From Halobacteriovorax vibrionivorans (GTDB taxonomy: Bacteria > Bdellovibrionota > Bacteriovoracia > Bacteriovoracales > Bacteriovoracaceae), in assembly GCF_003346865.1 (NCBI RefSeq), contig NZ_QDKL01000002.1, forward strand, positions 930,001 through 994,000: a DNA stretch of 64,000 bases. The letters run 5' to 3'. Under the pieces are notes generated by a model that made no database searches, was not told where the DNA came from, and saw nothing but the letters and a program-made list of their open reading frames with translations. Position numbers and translations under genes: made by a program. Below are positions 20,870 to 29,109 of the stretch, one piece after another. Each line of letters opens with the position of its first letter. Position 1 is the stretch's first letter.

Positions 20870-20903
20870 TGACTCAATTAAACATAATTTAAGTTTTCTT
20901 ATA

Positions 20904-21398
20904 TTATCTCGCTAATTGAAGAGAGCTTTCAATTAAATCGTTATAATTACCGTGTCCCCACATAAGAATCTTTTGTTTTTTTACGATATTTCTTGAGTTT
21001 TTCTTATGATTTTTCTGTAAGTCTTCAACGAAGCGATTTAATTGATCAAGCATTGAGTTTAAAATTAATTCTTCTGTTTTATCAACATATACTTTTTGTA
21101 GTTTAAGAGAGCGATTTTCTTTTCTTGTAAAGTAATTCTCAATCATTGAATTTGTTACTTCGCGAACTTCTTTTCTAATATTCTCTGGAGAATTCGCAAC
21201 GACTAAGCTATTTGCATCTTTATTTATATAATAGTGATTCTGATTTCTCGCTAGTATTCCTTTTTTCTTCAAGCGAATACAAAGGGTACCAATCATGGAA
21301 ATATCAATACCTGTTTCATCAGCGATCTCAAATATTGTTTTTTTACTATTTCCACAAGATTCTAAAATTGCTCTTTCAATCATAAGTAAACGTGTCAT
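20904..21398 (-). CDS. Small protein with an N-terminal winged-helix-like domain
   Basis: A 164-aa protein. Residues about 1-65 look like a winged helix-turn-helix (RAILESCGNSKKTIFEIADE, then LCIRLKKKGILARNQNHYY), the pattern of MarR/Rrf2-like DNA-binding domains. The C-terminal half is helical and basic and may dimerise. GGGAG lies about six bases before the ATG. It is 9 bp downstream of the other HTH gene and upstream of the hairpin that leads into the amidohydrolase gene, so a regulatory role over that gene is plausible. Specific family not recognised. Confidence 0.65.
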   Translation of the reverse strand: MTRLLMIERAILESCGNSKKTIFEIADETGIDISMIGTLCIRLKKKGILARNQNHYYINKDANSLVVANSPENIRKEVREVTNSMIENYFTRKENRSLKLQKVYVDKTEELILNSMLDQLNRFVEDLQKNHKKNSRNIVKKQKILMWGHGNYNDLIESSLQLAR

Positions 21399-21407
21399 AT
21401 CAGCTCC

Positions 21408-21713
21408 CTAAGCACCAATTAATTTTCTAAGAAATAATTTATTTTCAATTTCACTTTTAAACTCAATACAATCATTACGACTTAAGCCAAATGAATGCTT
21501 TTCTAAGAACTGGATTAATTCTCCAATCTCCGATGAATTCGATTCTAATTTTTCTTTGATAATAAAGTATTCACTGGCCTTTAAATCACACGCACCAGTC
21601 ATCAAGCGAAATAGTCGTGTTTGTTGAATTTCAAATAAAGCTGATAACTTTTTATAGGTATAATCAGGGTACCTTTTTCTTACTTCATTAAATAATTCGA
21701 TTTGTTTAGACAT
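21408..21713 (-). CDS. Small helix-turn-helix-like protein
   Basis: A 101-aa soluble protein with a likely DNA-binding helix-turn-helix at about residues 17-50 (TYKKLSALFEIQQTRLFRLM, then DLKASEYFIIKEKL). The ribosome-binding site is excellent (AAGGAGGA, 5 bases before the ATG). It is the first gene of a minus-strand pair with the winged-helix protein and runs divergently from the EEP hydrolase gene. Cro/XRE-like in layout, but not confirmed. Confidence 0.62.
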   Translation of the reverse strand: MSKQIELFNEVRKRYPDYTYKKLSALFEIQQTRLFRLMTGACDLKASEYFIIKEKLESNSSEIGELIQFLEKHSFGLSRNDCIEFKSEIENKLFLRKLIGA

Positions 21714-21827
21714 CAGTCCTCCTTAGTTAAAAGGAAAGTAAATGTAAGAGATAATTAAGGCCAAGAGTGCTGAATCTGGTGTTTTCTATTTTTCTATTGA
21801 TGAAAAATATGTTTTCATTAATGAAAT

Positions 21828-22607
21828 ATGTTTAAGTTCACAGTAATTACATCAAATATTCGCTTCGATAATCCAGCAGATGGAGAGCACGATTGGCACA
21901 ATAGAAGAAAGCTTCTGGCATGCGCAATTAATGGGTATCATCCTGATATCATTGGAACCCAAGAAGGATGGCAACCTCAACTAAAGGACCTTGAAGGACT
22001 GCTCCAAGGACTTAAGATTGTTGAAGAAAATCGTCAATGGATCGATGATCGAATGTATCCTTCTATATATTATAGGCCTTCAAAATTTAAACTTATTCAC
22101 TCTGGAGACATCTGGCTATCTGAGACGCCGTATATTGCAGCTTCAAAATCATTTGGAAGTGCGTTTCCTAGAGTATGTACATGGGCAATTTTAGAAGCAA
22201 GAGCGAATAATAAGAAATTCTTTGTTGTGAATGCTCACCTTGATCATTTAAAGACTAATACAAGACAAGAGCAAATAAATGTTCTTATCAATGAAATAAA
22301 CCGTCTAAGGTCTGATTATCCAGTCATACTGACAGGAGACTTTAACGAATCACCTTTTGAGCAAGTACGCTCAATTATCAATCAAAGAATCCCCGAGCTC
22401 ATAGATCCATGGCTTGAGCACAAGCATGAAGAATGTGAAAGTCACCATAGCTTTAAGGGGCAACGAGAAGATGGCTCACGCATTGATTGGATTCTTTGTT
22501 CAAAAGATAAATTAAAATGCGAAGAGATCTTAATGCACAAGGAAGAAAGTGATGGGATATACCCGTCGGATCACTTTCCTGTAGTTGCAACGATATCTGC
22601 TAAGTGA
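21828..22607 (+). CDS. Endonuclease/exonuclease/phosphatase (EEP) family hydrolase
   Basis: A 259-aa Mg-dependent phosphodiesterase-fold enzyme. Family residues are visible in order: N10 (ITSNIRFDN), E46 (IIGTQEGWQP), the NAHLDH motif, TGDFNESP, and the SDHFPV histidine near the C-terminus; RIDWILCS is the usual strand before it. There is no signal peptide, so it is cytoplasmic. Substrate is uncertain: members act on DNA, lipids or nucleotide signals. No ribosome-binding site precedes the ATG, but the conserved N-terminus begins there. It overlaps the convergent psd gene by 37 bp. Confidence 0.85.
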   Translation: MFKFTVITSNIRFDNPADGEHDWHNRRKLLACAINGYHPDIIGTQEGWQPQLKDLEGLLQGLKIVEENRQWIDDRMYPSIYYRPSKFKLIHSGDIWLSETPYIAASKSFGSAFPRVCTWAILEARANNKKFFVVNAHLDHLKTNTRQEQINVLINEINRLRSDYPVILTGDFNESPFEQVRSIINQRIPELIDPWLEHKHEECESHHSFKGQREDGSRIDWILCSKDKLKCEEILMHKEESDGIYPSDHFPVVATISAK

Positions 22608-23473
22608 ATATAAGTTTCAATACCATTTTTTGTATTATTGATTATATCGTCTGAAGGTGACCACTTACCTTTTTCACCTAATACAATTACAGTCGATCCA
22701 CCAAAGAGGAAGTAACCTTTTTCCTGACCTTGCTTACATTCTTTAAGATCACTTGTTTGAACAATACGGCCAACCATCGTGGCCCCTACTTCAACATAAG
22801 CTAATTTTCCAAACTTTTCAGTCTCGATAATCGTTACTTCACGTATATTCGTAGAAAAAATATCATTTTTCATTTTTAAAGCAATGGGATTTACCGAGTG
22901 ATAAGTACCATCAACTTTATAATAGTCAATGACTTGTCCATCTAGTGGATAGTGGAATCGGTGGTAATCAACTGGACACAATCTTGCCAATAATAGTGGG
23001 CCATCATTAAAGACATCCTGCCACTTCTTATTCTGGAGTAATTCAGTTGAATTTAAATACTTTCCTTTTACAGGAATTTTATAACTATTCTGAATTGATT
23101 CATATCCAAAATATCTCGCTTCACTAAAAGCAGGCATTTCGTTTTCAGCAGCGTTAAATTCACGCTTACCATCTTTGAATCGTCTAATAAAGAATTCGTT
23201 GAAGCTACCATATGGATCATCTAATGAACGGCCTTCAGCTGGCAAATAGTCATCAAGGTTAATTTCAAAATCTTTTACAAATTTTGGAATTTTATTCTTT
23301 GTAAATGTCATACTTTGTAATTCACCATAGAAAGTCGACACTATTGATGAAGTAACAGCACCAGACAAAAGCTTTCCAATAGGGTTTGAGTATAAAAAAC
23401 GAACAGCTCCATCTCCATAAACCTTTTCAACTTCAACCTTATTCGTATATCGATTATAATAGCGTATATCCAC
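22571..23473 (-). CDS. psd: Phosphatidylserine decarboxylase
   Basis: This membrane-associated enzyme converts phosphatidylserine to phosphatidylethanolamine. The 300-aa proenzyme has FIRRFKDGKR, LARLCPVDYHRFHYPLDG and the self-cleavage motif GGST at 258-261, where Ser260 becomes the pyruvoyl group. The GGST form (rather than LGST) and the length fit the larger Psd type. Translation starts at a GTG with GAGGGG just upstream. The N-terminal ~40 residues have a hydrophobic stretch that would bind the inner membrane. The promoter region is shared with htrA, which runs the other way. Confidence 0.92.
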   Translation of the reverse strand: MDIRYYNRYTNKVEVEKVYGDGAVRFLYSNPIGKLLSGAVTSSIVSTFYGELQSMTFTKNKIPKFVKDFEINLDDYLPAEGRSLDDPYGSFNEFFIRRFKDGKREFNAAENEMPAFSEARYFGYESIQNSYKIPVKGKYLNSTELLQNKKWQDVFNDGPLLLARLCPVDYHRFHYPLDGQVIDYYKVDGTYHSVNPIALKMKNDIFSTNIREVTIIETEKFGKLAYVEVGATMVGRIVQTSDLKECKQGQEKGYFLFGGSTVIVLGEKGKWSPSDDIINNTKNGIETYIHLADIVATTGK

Positions 23474-23546
23474 TTATCCCCTCAGAGTTCTTACAAAAAT
23501 TTGACATTTATCTGAATCAAGAATTCATTAAATATGATTATATATG

Positions 23547-23552
23547 TATAAT
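23547..23552 (+). promoter_or_regulatory. Likely -10 element of the htrA-like gene
   Basis: A perfect TATAAT lies 46 bases before the htrA-like ATG (23598), in the divergent psd/htrA region. A -35 match at 17-base spacing is poor (TTCATT). A TTGACA at 23501-23506 is too far upstream to pair with it. Confidence 0.4.
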
Positions 23553-23597
23553 GGGATAAGCGTCAAAAGAGTTAATAAAAAGAATATGAGGATTATT

Positions 23598-24686
23598 ATG
23601 AGAACAAAAATAGGACATTTTTTCTTAACTTTTTTATTACTAGCTTCGTTTAATACACATGCATTATTTAACGAAGGCCAAGCAAGATTAGAGTCTGAAA
23701 AGAATACCATTTCTATATTTAAAGATTCAGTGAATTCTGTTGTGAATATCTCTAGTCTTGGCAAACTAAGAGCACGTCGCGGCTTCTTCTTTAGCTCATC
23801 AACAAGAGAAGTCGTAAAAGGTGAAGGTTCTGGATGGATCTGGGACAAAAATGGACATATTATTACCAATTATCATGTCGTTGAAGGCGCCGATAATTTC
23901 TTAATTCGTTTTAATAATAACAAAAAAGAATACAAAGCAACACTTGTCGGTACTGAGCCAGCAAAGGATATCGCTGTATTAAAGTTACTAGAAGTCCCTA
24001 GAGATATTACTCCATTAAAGACCGGAGATTCAAATAATGTTCAAGTCGGTCAAAAAGCAATTGCCATAGGATCGCCATTTGGTCTGGATGCAACAGTGAC
24101 GACAGGAATAATTTCAGCAAAACAAAGAGGAATACAAGGAATTGGTGGAGTAGAAATTCGCGGAATGTTACAAACAGATAGTTCAATTAATCCAGGAAAC
24201 TCTGGTGGACCACTTATTGATTCTTCTGGAAATGTTATTGGTGTTAACACAATGATCTTTTCAAGCTCAGGATCATCTGCAGGAGTTGGATTTGCTGTTC
24301 CAATTAATATCGTTAAGAAAATTGTCCCTCAAATAATCAAGTTCGGAATGGTTAAAAGACCAGGACTAGGAATTGCTATTGCTGAAAAAAGAGAGCTTGC
24401 TTACTTCTACGGAATAGACCTAGAAAAAGGGCTTCCAATACAAAGTGTAAGGCCAGGCGGGCCATCTGAGAAGGCCGGACTAAAAGGTCTTTCACAAAAT
24501 CCTAGAACAAGAGAAGTGAAGCTAGGAGATGTTATCTTAAAAGTAGATGGTAAAGAAATTAACGATTTTGATGATATTTTTAATATTCTCTACGAATACA
24601 AAGTTGGTGATATTGTGGAAGTTCTATACCGTCGCGGTAGCGCACTTAAGAAAGCAAAAGTTAAACTAGAAGAAATTAAGCGCTAG
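23598..24686 (+). CDS. HtrA/DegP-like periplasmic serine protease
   Basis: Periplasmic quality-control protease/chaperone with one PDZ domain. Counting from ATG 23598 (362 aa): signal peptide 1-22, catalytic His93 (TNYHVVEG), Asp124 (KDIAVLKL), Ser202 (PGNSGGPL), PDZ at about 265-355. The frame is open upstream to 23544, but ATG 23598 has GAGG at 23588-23591 and starts the signal peptide, so it is the likely start. One PDZ makes it closer to DegS than to DegP, although the signal looks cleavable. It overlaps the convergent permease gene by 11 bp. Confidence 0.92.
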   Translation: MRTKIGHFFLTFLLLASFNTHALFNEGQARLESEKNTISIFKDSVNSVVNISSLGKLRARRGFFFSSSTREVVKGEGSGWIWDKNGHIITNYHVVEGADNFLIRFNNNKKEYKATLVGTEPAKDIAVLKLLEVPRDITPLKTGDSNNVQVGQKAIAIGSPFGLDATVTTGIISAKQRGIQGIGGVEIRGMLQTDSSINPGNSGGPLIDSSGNVIGVNTMIFSSSGSSAGVGFAVPINIVKKIVPQIIKFGMVKRPGLGIAIAEKRELAYFYGIDLEKGLPIQSVRPGGPSEKAGLKGLSQNPRTREVKLGDVILKVDGKEINDFDDIFNILYEYKVGDIVEVLYRRGSALKKAKVKLEEIKR

Positions 24687-25602
24687 GCTTTTTAAACAGT
24701 TGGAGTACTAATACTGGTGCTCCAACACATGCTGTAATCGCACCAATTGGAATAATACTATTCTCCAATATAACCCTAGATAAGAGATCACAAAGAACTA
24801 AGAAAGCGCCTCCAAAAATAAAAGTTGGAAATAGATTCTTTTGATAATTTGCACTTATCAAGCGTCTTGTAATATGCGGAATAATAAGCCCAACAAAGCC
24901 AATTGGTCCACATTGCCACACAATGATTGCAACAAGAAGATTTGAAATTAAAATCAGAGTTGCATTAACTTGACGAGTTTTAACTCCTCTTGTTTTTGCA
25001 AAGTCTTCACCAATTGATATCATGGCCAAATTTCTTCGATTCGCGATAAAAAAGACGAGGCCGATTAAGTAGAGAGGTAATGTATAAGTAAAGCTTTCAA
25101 AACCAACAATTGAAAGGCTTCCCATCATCCATCTTATTAGACGAGCAATACTTTCATTTCCAAGTAGACTTTGAACAAAGACGATAGCGCTTGAAGAAAA
25201 TATTGATAAGCACACTCCAAAGAGAAGAACTTTTTGAGACGAAAACTTATTTAAATATAGGAATAGAAGAATAAATAGAAATGTTGAAGATAGGGCAATA
25301 TAAGCACCTAATGAGTAACTTTCAAATCCGAGTTCAGCAATTGCTAATCCGAGTGCAGCAACACTTGAAAAACCTAATGTATAAGGTGTCGCCAAAGGAT
25401 TTCTAAAAATGACTTGTGTAGTATTTCCAATCATAGAAAGAAGTCCACCAACAATAAAGGCCAAATAAACACGAGGAAATCTTAAGTTTTCTAATATATA
25501 GAGACCCTGCTTATCAAAATCAATAAATCCGCTACGTCCTAAAAAAGGCGCAAGAGCGATTACTATAATAGCGACAAAATAAAGCAGGATACCTTTTTTC
25601 AT
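24676..25602 (-). CDS. FecCD/BtuC-family ABC permease
   Basis: The inner-membrane channel of a type II importer for cobalamin, haem or Fe-siderophores, 308 aa with about eight to nine membrane helices. Family motifs are present: FPRVYLAFIVGGLLSMIGNTTQ (N-terminal), IGEDFAKTRGV, and GFVGLIIPHITRRL, the loop that touches the ATPase. It is the last gene of the six-gene minus-strand operon and overlaps the ATPase gene by 4 bp. Substrate is inferred: the neighbouring binding protein looks BtuF-like and the genome uses B12 in MetH. Confidence 0.88.
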   Translation of the reverse strand: MKKGILLYFVAIIVIALAPFLGRSGFIDFDKQGLYILENLRFPRVYLAFIVGGLLSMIGNTTQVIFRNPLATPYTLGFSSVAALGLAIAELGFESYSLGAYIALSSTFLFILLFLYLNKFSSQKVLLFGVCLSIFSSSAIVFVQSLLGNESIARLIRWMMGSLSIVGFESFTYTLPLYLIGLVFFIANRRNLAMISIGEDFAKTRGVKTRQVNATLILISNLLVAIIVWQCGPIGFVGLIIPHITRRLISANYQKNLFPTFIFGGAFLVLCDLLSRVILENSIIPIGAITACVGAPVLVLQLFKKPSA

Positions 25603-26261
25603 AAAATATACCTTCTTCCATCAAAGCTTTGATAATTGAATTCTTTTAAAAAGACTTTATCAAATGCTTTGTCATCTAAAGCTTTTGAAGTTTTCCCATC
25701 AAAGCTCACACAACCATCATTGAAGGCAAGAAGTTGTTGGCAATTATCAATTACAAAATTTAGATTATGACTAACGATAAAAAGAGACTTCTCCCAGCTC
25801 TTTAAAAATTCAGAAAGTAAGTCAACGTATATAGGATCTAAATAATTAGTTGGCTCATCTAAGAGCGTATAATCACAATCATAATAAAAAATTGAAATTA
25901 TATTTAATCGCTGTTTTTCACCACCACTTAATGTTGAGACAGGGCGATTGAGTAATGTTGTAAAATTAAAATGTTTTATAAGATGATTTAAAAAGTCTGA
26001 ATTTTGGGCCTTATTTCCACGTGCATAAAAAAGAACCTCACTAGCAAGCATATCACTCTGCAAAGAGCTTGCGTCACCACAATAGGCAACATCACCTTCA
26101 CATATGATACTCCCTTGAAAGTCTTCAAGTTGTGCAATCATTTTCAAAAAGCTAGACTTACCTGCTCCATTTGGGCCGATGACACCACAGCTTTTCTCGC
26201 TCAACGTAAAGCGCTCCACTTGAACTCGACTGTCAATGGATGCATTTTCTAGTTTAATCAT
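25599..26261 (-). CDS. BtuD/FecE-like ABC importer ATPase
   Basis: A 220-aa ATPase that drives the FecCD-type permease encoded just downstream. Walker A is GPNGAGKSS at about 32-40, signature LSGGEKQRL near the middle, Walker B YTLLDEPTN and the H-loop IVSHNLN. The protein is shorter than usual (about 250 aa), with a reduced C-terminal part. Start and stop codons overlap those of both neighbours (ATGA), so the three proteins are made together. Confidence 0.88.
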   Translation of the reverse strand: MIKLENASIDSRVQVERFTLSEKSCGVIGPNGAGKSSFLKMIAQLEDFQGSIICEGDVAYCGDASSLQSDMLASEVLFYARGNKAQNSDFLNHLIKHFNFTTLLNRPVSTLSGGEKQRLNIISIFYYDCDYTLLDEPTNYLDPIYVDLLSEFLKSWEKSLFIVSHNLNFVIDNCQQLLAFNDGCVSFDGKTSKALDDKAFDKVFLKEFNYQSFDGRRYIL

Positions 26262-27043
26262 TTTAATATTTCTCTGAAGTCTTCTATTAAGTTTAAAGTT
26301 CGAGGTCCAAGAACAACAGCATAGTCTTTTTCATATAGGTATATTTTATCCTTAAATATTGAAGATCTCCAATTCTTTGCATTTTCAATCTTTCGATCTG
26401 AAACTCTAATTAGAATATCGAATTTGAGCTTTAAAAGGTTTTCAAGATCTAACAAAGGATAACCATTACTAGAGATAACATTTGTTGCGCCAAGCCTAGT
26501 AATAATTTCATTGAAGTAATTACCAGTTCCAATGGCCCTTAATTCATGAAGTTTAGAGTTTTTAAACTTCTCATCGATAACCATTAAGACCTTTTTCTTC
26601 TTCTTTAAAGGACTTAATAATGAATTCATTTTTGATTGAAATAATTTTATTTGCTTATCTTTATCTAAATTGAAATTTTTATTAATAGTTTCAAACATTG
26701 CCGTTGCATCAGCTAACTTCTTATATGGTATTACAATTGTCTTTATTCCTACCTTTTCAAGATTTTCTTTTATTCGACTCCCTTGAACTTCGGCCAATAG
26801 GACAGTATTCACATTCTCTTTAATGAGCTTCTCTAGGCTAATTTCAAAAGAAGTACCAAAGCGCGGTAACTTCTTAGCATCAGACGGGTAATTACAATAA
26901 TCCGAAACACCAACAAGAAGATCTTGTGCATCTAGAAAATACATTGCTTCTGTGTAACTAGGAAGTGTTGAAATCACTCTAAATTTTTGTGCGAAAATAT
27001 TAAAGAAAAAGAGAGCGGAGAATATTAAGATGAATATTCTCAC
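26258..27043 (-). CDS. BtuF-like periplasmic binding protein
   Basis: A class III solute-binding protein, 261 aa, that captures its ligand in the periplasm and delivers it to the permease. After a signal peptide of about 18 residues come the BtuF/TroA-type patterns: RVISTLPSYTEAMYFL, LVGVSDYCNYP, and LIKENVNTVLLAE. This pattern is typical of cobalamin binders, though haem or siderophore binding is possible. The start is GTG with GAGG five bases before it. It lies 10 bp after the YejE-like gene and overlaps the ATPase gene by 4 bp. Confidence 0.85.
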   Translation of the reverse strand: MRIFILIFSALFFFNIFAQKFRVISTLPSYTEAMYFLDAQDLLVGVSDYCNYPSDAKKLPRFGTSFEISLEKLIKENVNTVLLAEVQGSRIKENLEKVGIKTIVIPYKKLADATAMFETINKNFNLDKDKQIKLFQSKMNSLLSPLKKKKKVLMVIDEKFKNSKLHELRAIGTGNYFNEIITRLGATNVISSNGYPLLDLENLLKLKFDILIRVSDRKIENAKNWRSSIFKDKIYLYEKDYAVVLGPRTLNLIEDFREILK

Positions 27044-27052
27044 GCTTACCTC

Positions 27053-28063
27053 TTATTGCATTTTTGGATCAAGTGCGTCTCTTACTCCGTCTCCAACGAG
27101 TACAAGTAAGAAGAGACTTGTAAATAGTGCAGCTGATGGATAAACAGCTAGCCACCAAGCAATTCTAAAGTTTTGATGTGCCTGATTTAATAACTCACCC
27201 CAAGATGGCGTTGGAACAGCAAGTCCAAATCCTAGGTAATCAAGTGAAGCTAGTCCTGAAATACCAGCAGCAATTGAAAATGGAGCAAAAGTAATAATTG
27301 GCCCAAGTGAATTTGGTAGAATATGTTTTACAATAATTCTTGAAGTCGATGCTCCCATTCCGCGAGCAGCTTCAACAAATTCTTGCTTTCTATTCTTCAA
27401 GAACTCTCCACGAGCATAGTAACTCATTCCCATCCATCCAAAGATAGAAGAAATGAAAATTAGAAGCGTTAGAGTCGGCTTAAAAATTGAAATCATTGTT
27501 AGAAGTAATAAGAATACTGGAACTGTACTGAAGATCTCAACAACACGTTGTCCGAAGAAGTCAACTTTCCCACCAAAGTATCCCATGATACCACCAAAGA
27601 AGACTCCCATTACAGTCGAAAGAAGCCAAACTAAGAATGCATAAGCGATTGAATACTTATAACCGTAGAGAAGTCTTGTGAATACGTCACGTCCTCGATC
27701 ATCTGTTCCCATGATATTTTCATCACTTGGAGGAGCTGGATACTCATATACATCTTTATTCGATTCGTATGGGTCCCATCTAACAATTGGCCAAATAGCA
27801 CTATCCATATCAAGCTTTCGGTAGTCAGTTACATAAACATTTGTGATACCAAAATCTCTTGGATGATAATCTTTAAACACAGGGAAATATGACTTTCCTT
27901 GGTATGTCATATAGATAGGCTTACTATTTGCAATTAAAGGTGCAGCTGCCGTTAGGAGCAATGATGCAAATAAGAAAATACAAGCTGCGATAGCAGATTT
28001 TCTTTTCTTAAAGCGTCTCCATCTTTTAAGTGTAAGTTCATTTTCAATAAATTTTTCAATCAT
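27053..28063 (-). CDS. yejE: YejE-like peptide ABC permease
   Basis: The second permease of an Opp/Dpp-type importer, 336 aa with about six helices. The long periplasmic segment after the first helix (SYFPVFKDYHPRDFGI) and the motif NIMGTDDRGRDVFTRLLYG are characteristic of YejE. The EAARGMGAS...HILPN segment is the ATPase-contact loop. The start overlaps the yejB stop (ATGA). It would import peptides or microcin-like compounds, useful to a predator that feeds on digested protein. No ATPase for this transporter is present in the window. Confidence 0.9.
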   Translation of the reverse strand: MIEKFIENELTLKRWRRFKKRKSAIAACIFLFASLLLTAAAPLIANSKPIYMTYQGKSYFPVFKDYHPRDFGITNVYVTDYRKLDMDSAIWPIVRWDPYESNKDVYEYPAPPSDENIMGTDDRGRDVFTRLLYGYKYSIAYAFLVWLLSTVMGVFFGGIMGYFGGKVDFFGQRVVEIFSTVPVFLLLLTMISIFKPTLTLLIFISSIFGWMGMSYYARGEFLKNRKQEFVEAARGMGASTSRIIVKHILPNSLGPIITFAPFSIAAGISGLASLDYLGFGLAVPTPSWGELLNQAHQNFRIAWWLAVYPSAALFTSLFLLVLVGDGVRDALDPKMQ

Positions 28064-29085
28064 GAGAAATCAATCCTTGGATCAACAACAGTGTATAGAA
28101 CATCACTGATTAAGTTTCCGATGAACATTAGAACAGTCTGAATGAAGAACAGTCCCATAATTACGTTATAATCTCTTTCTAAAAGTGACTGATAACCAAG
28201 TAGTCCAATACCATCAAGGTTAAAAATACGCTCAATTAGAAGTGATCCAGCAAAGAATAGTGATAGGAAGTGTCCAAAACCTGTAACAATTGGAATAAGA
28301 GCATTTCTTAAAGCATGCTTCATATAGACCATCTTATCAGATAGACCCTTCGCTCTTGCAGTACGTACATAGTCTTGAGAGATAACATCTAACATTGAGT
28401 TTCTCATAAGAAGAGTAAGAACAGTGAACTGACCTACCATGTATGCGATTAAAGGAAGCACAAAGTGCCAAATACGATCTGTAATTTTTCCAAAAATCCC
28501 TAGATCATCGTAGTAGTCTGAAACGAGGTCTCCGATTGGGAACCAGTCAACAAAAGTACCACCGGCAAAGTAAACTAAAAGAAGAATACCAAGCATGAAA
28601 GGAGGGATTGAGTAAAGCCCTGATAAAATGAAAGATGATACAGCATCAAACTTCGTTCCACTCTTAACAGCCTTAATTACTCCAAGCGGAATACATATCA
28701 AATAAGACATGATGAATGAAACAAGTCCAAATTGAATTGAGACCGGAAGTTTACTCATGACAACATCAATAACTGGCTCTTCATAAGTAAACGATTCACC
28801 AAAGTCTAACGTTGCTAAGTTTTTAAGCCAAATTACATAACGAATATGTAATGGTTTATCAAAGCCGTATTGCTTCTTGAGTGCTTCAACAACTTCTTGT
28901 GAAACAGCTCCATTATTTGAACTTGTATCCGATGTTGTTTGTCCTACTCCACCAAATCTCATTTGCTGAAGTTTTTGCTCGATTGGAGAACCTGGTGCCA
29001 GGTTAACCATCGCAAACATAAGGATACTGACCCCGATCAACGTCGGGACCATAATCATTAATCTTCGTACGATATAGTTAAACAA
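28060..29085 (-). CDS. yejB: YejB-like peptide ABC permease
   Basis: The first permease of the peptide importer, 341 aa with about six helices. Typical features are the N-terminal IVRRLMIMVPTLIG, VNLAPGSPIEQKL, LKKQYGFDKPLHIRY, and the ATPase-contact loop DYVRTARAKGL...HALRNALIP. The insertion SNNGAVSQE before QYGFDKP matches YejB rather than OppB. The start is TTG with TAGGAG six bases upstream. It follows the binding-protein gene by 24 bp and overlaps yejE by 4 bp. Confidence 0.9.
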   Translation of the reverse strand: MFNYIVRRLMIMVPTLIGVSILMFAMVNLAPGSPIEQKLQQMRFGGVGQTTSDTSSNNGAVSQEVVEALKKQYGFDKPLHIRYVIWLKNLATLDFGESFTYEEPVIDVVMSKLPVSIQFGLVSFIMSYLICIPLGVIKAVKSGTKFDAVSSFILSGLYSIPPFMLGILLLVYFAGGTFVDWFPIGDLVSDYYDDLGIFGKITDRIWHFVLPLIAYMVGQFTVLTLLMRNSMLDVISQDYVRTARAKGLSDKMVYMKHALRNALIPIVTGFGHFLSLFFAGSLLIERIFNLDGIGLLGYQSLLERDYNVIMGLFFIQTVLMFIGNLISDVLYTVVDPRIDFS

Positions 29086-29109
29086 CTTCTACTCCTACCT
29101 ACTTAACTT

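Noticed and set aside
23501..23552. TTGACA at 23501 paired with TATAAT at 23547 as one promoter
   Set aside because: The spacing of 40 bases is far from 16-19; only the TATAAT is kept as a likely -10.
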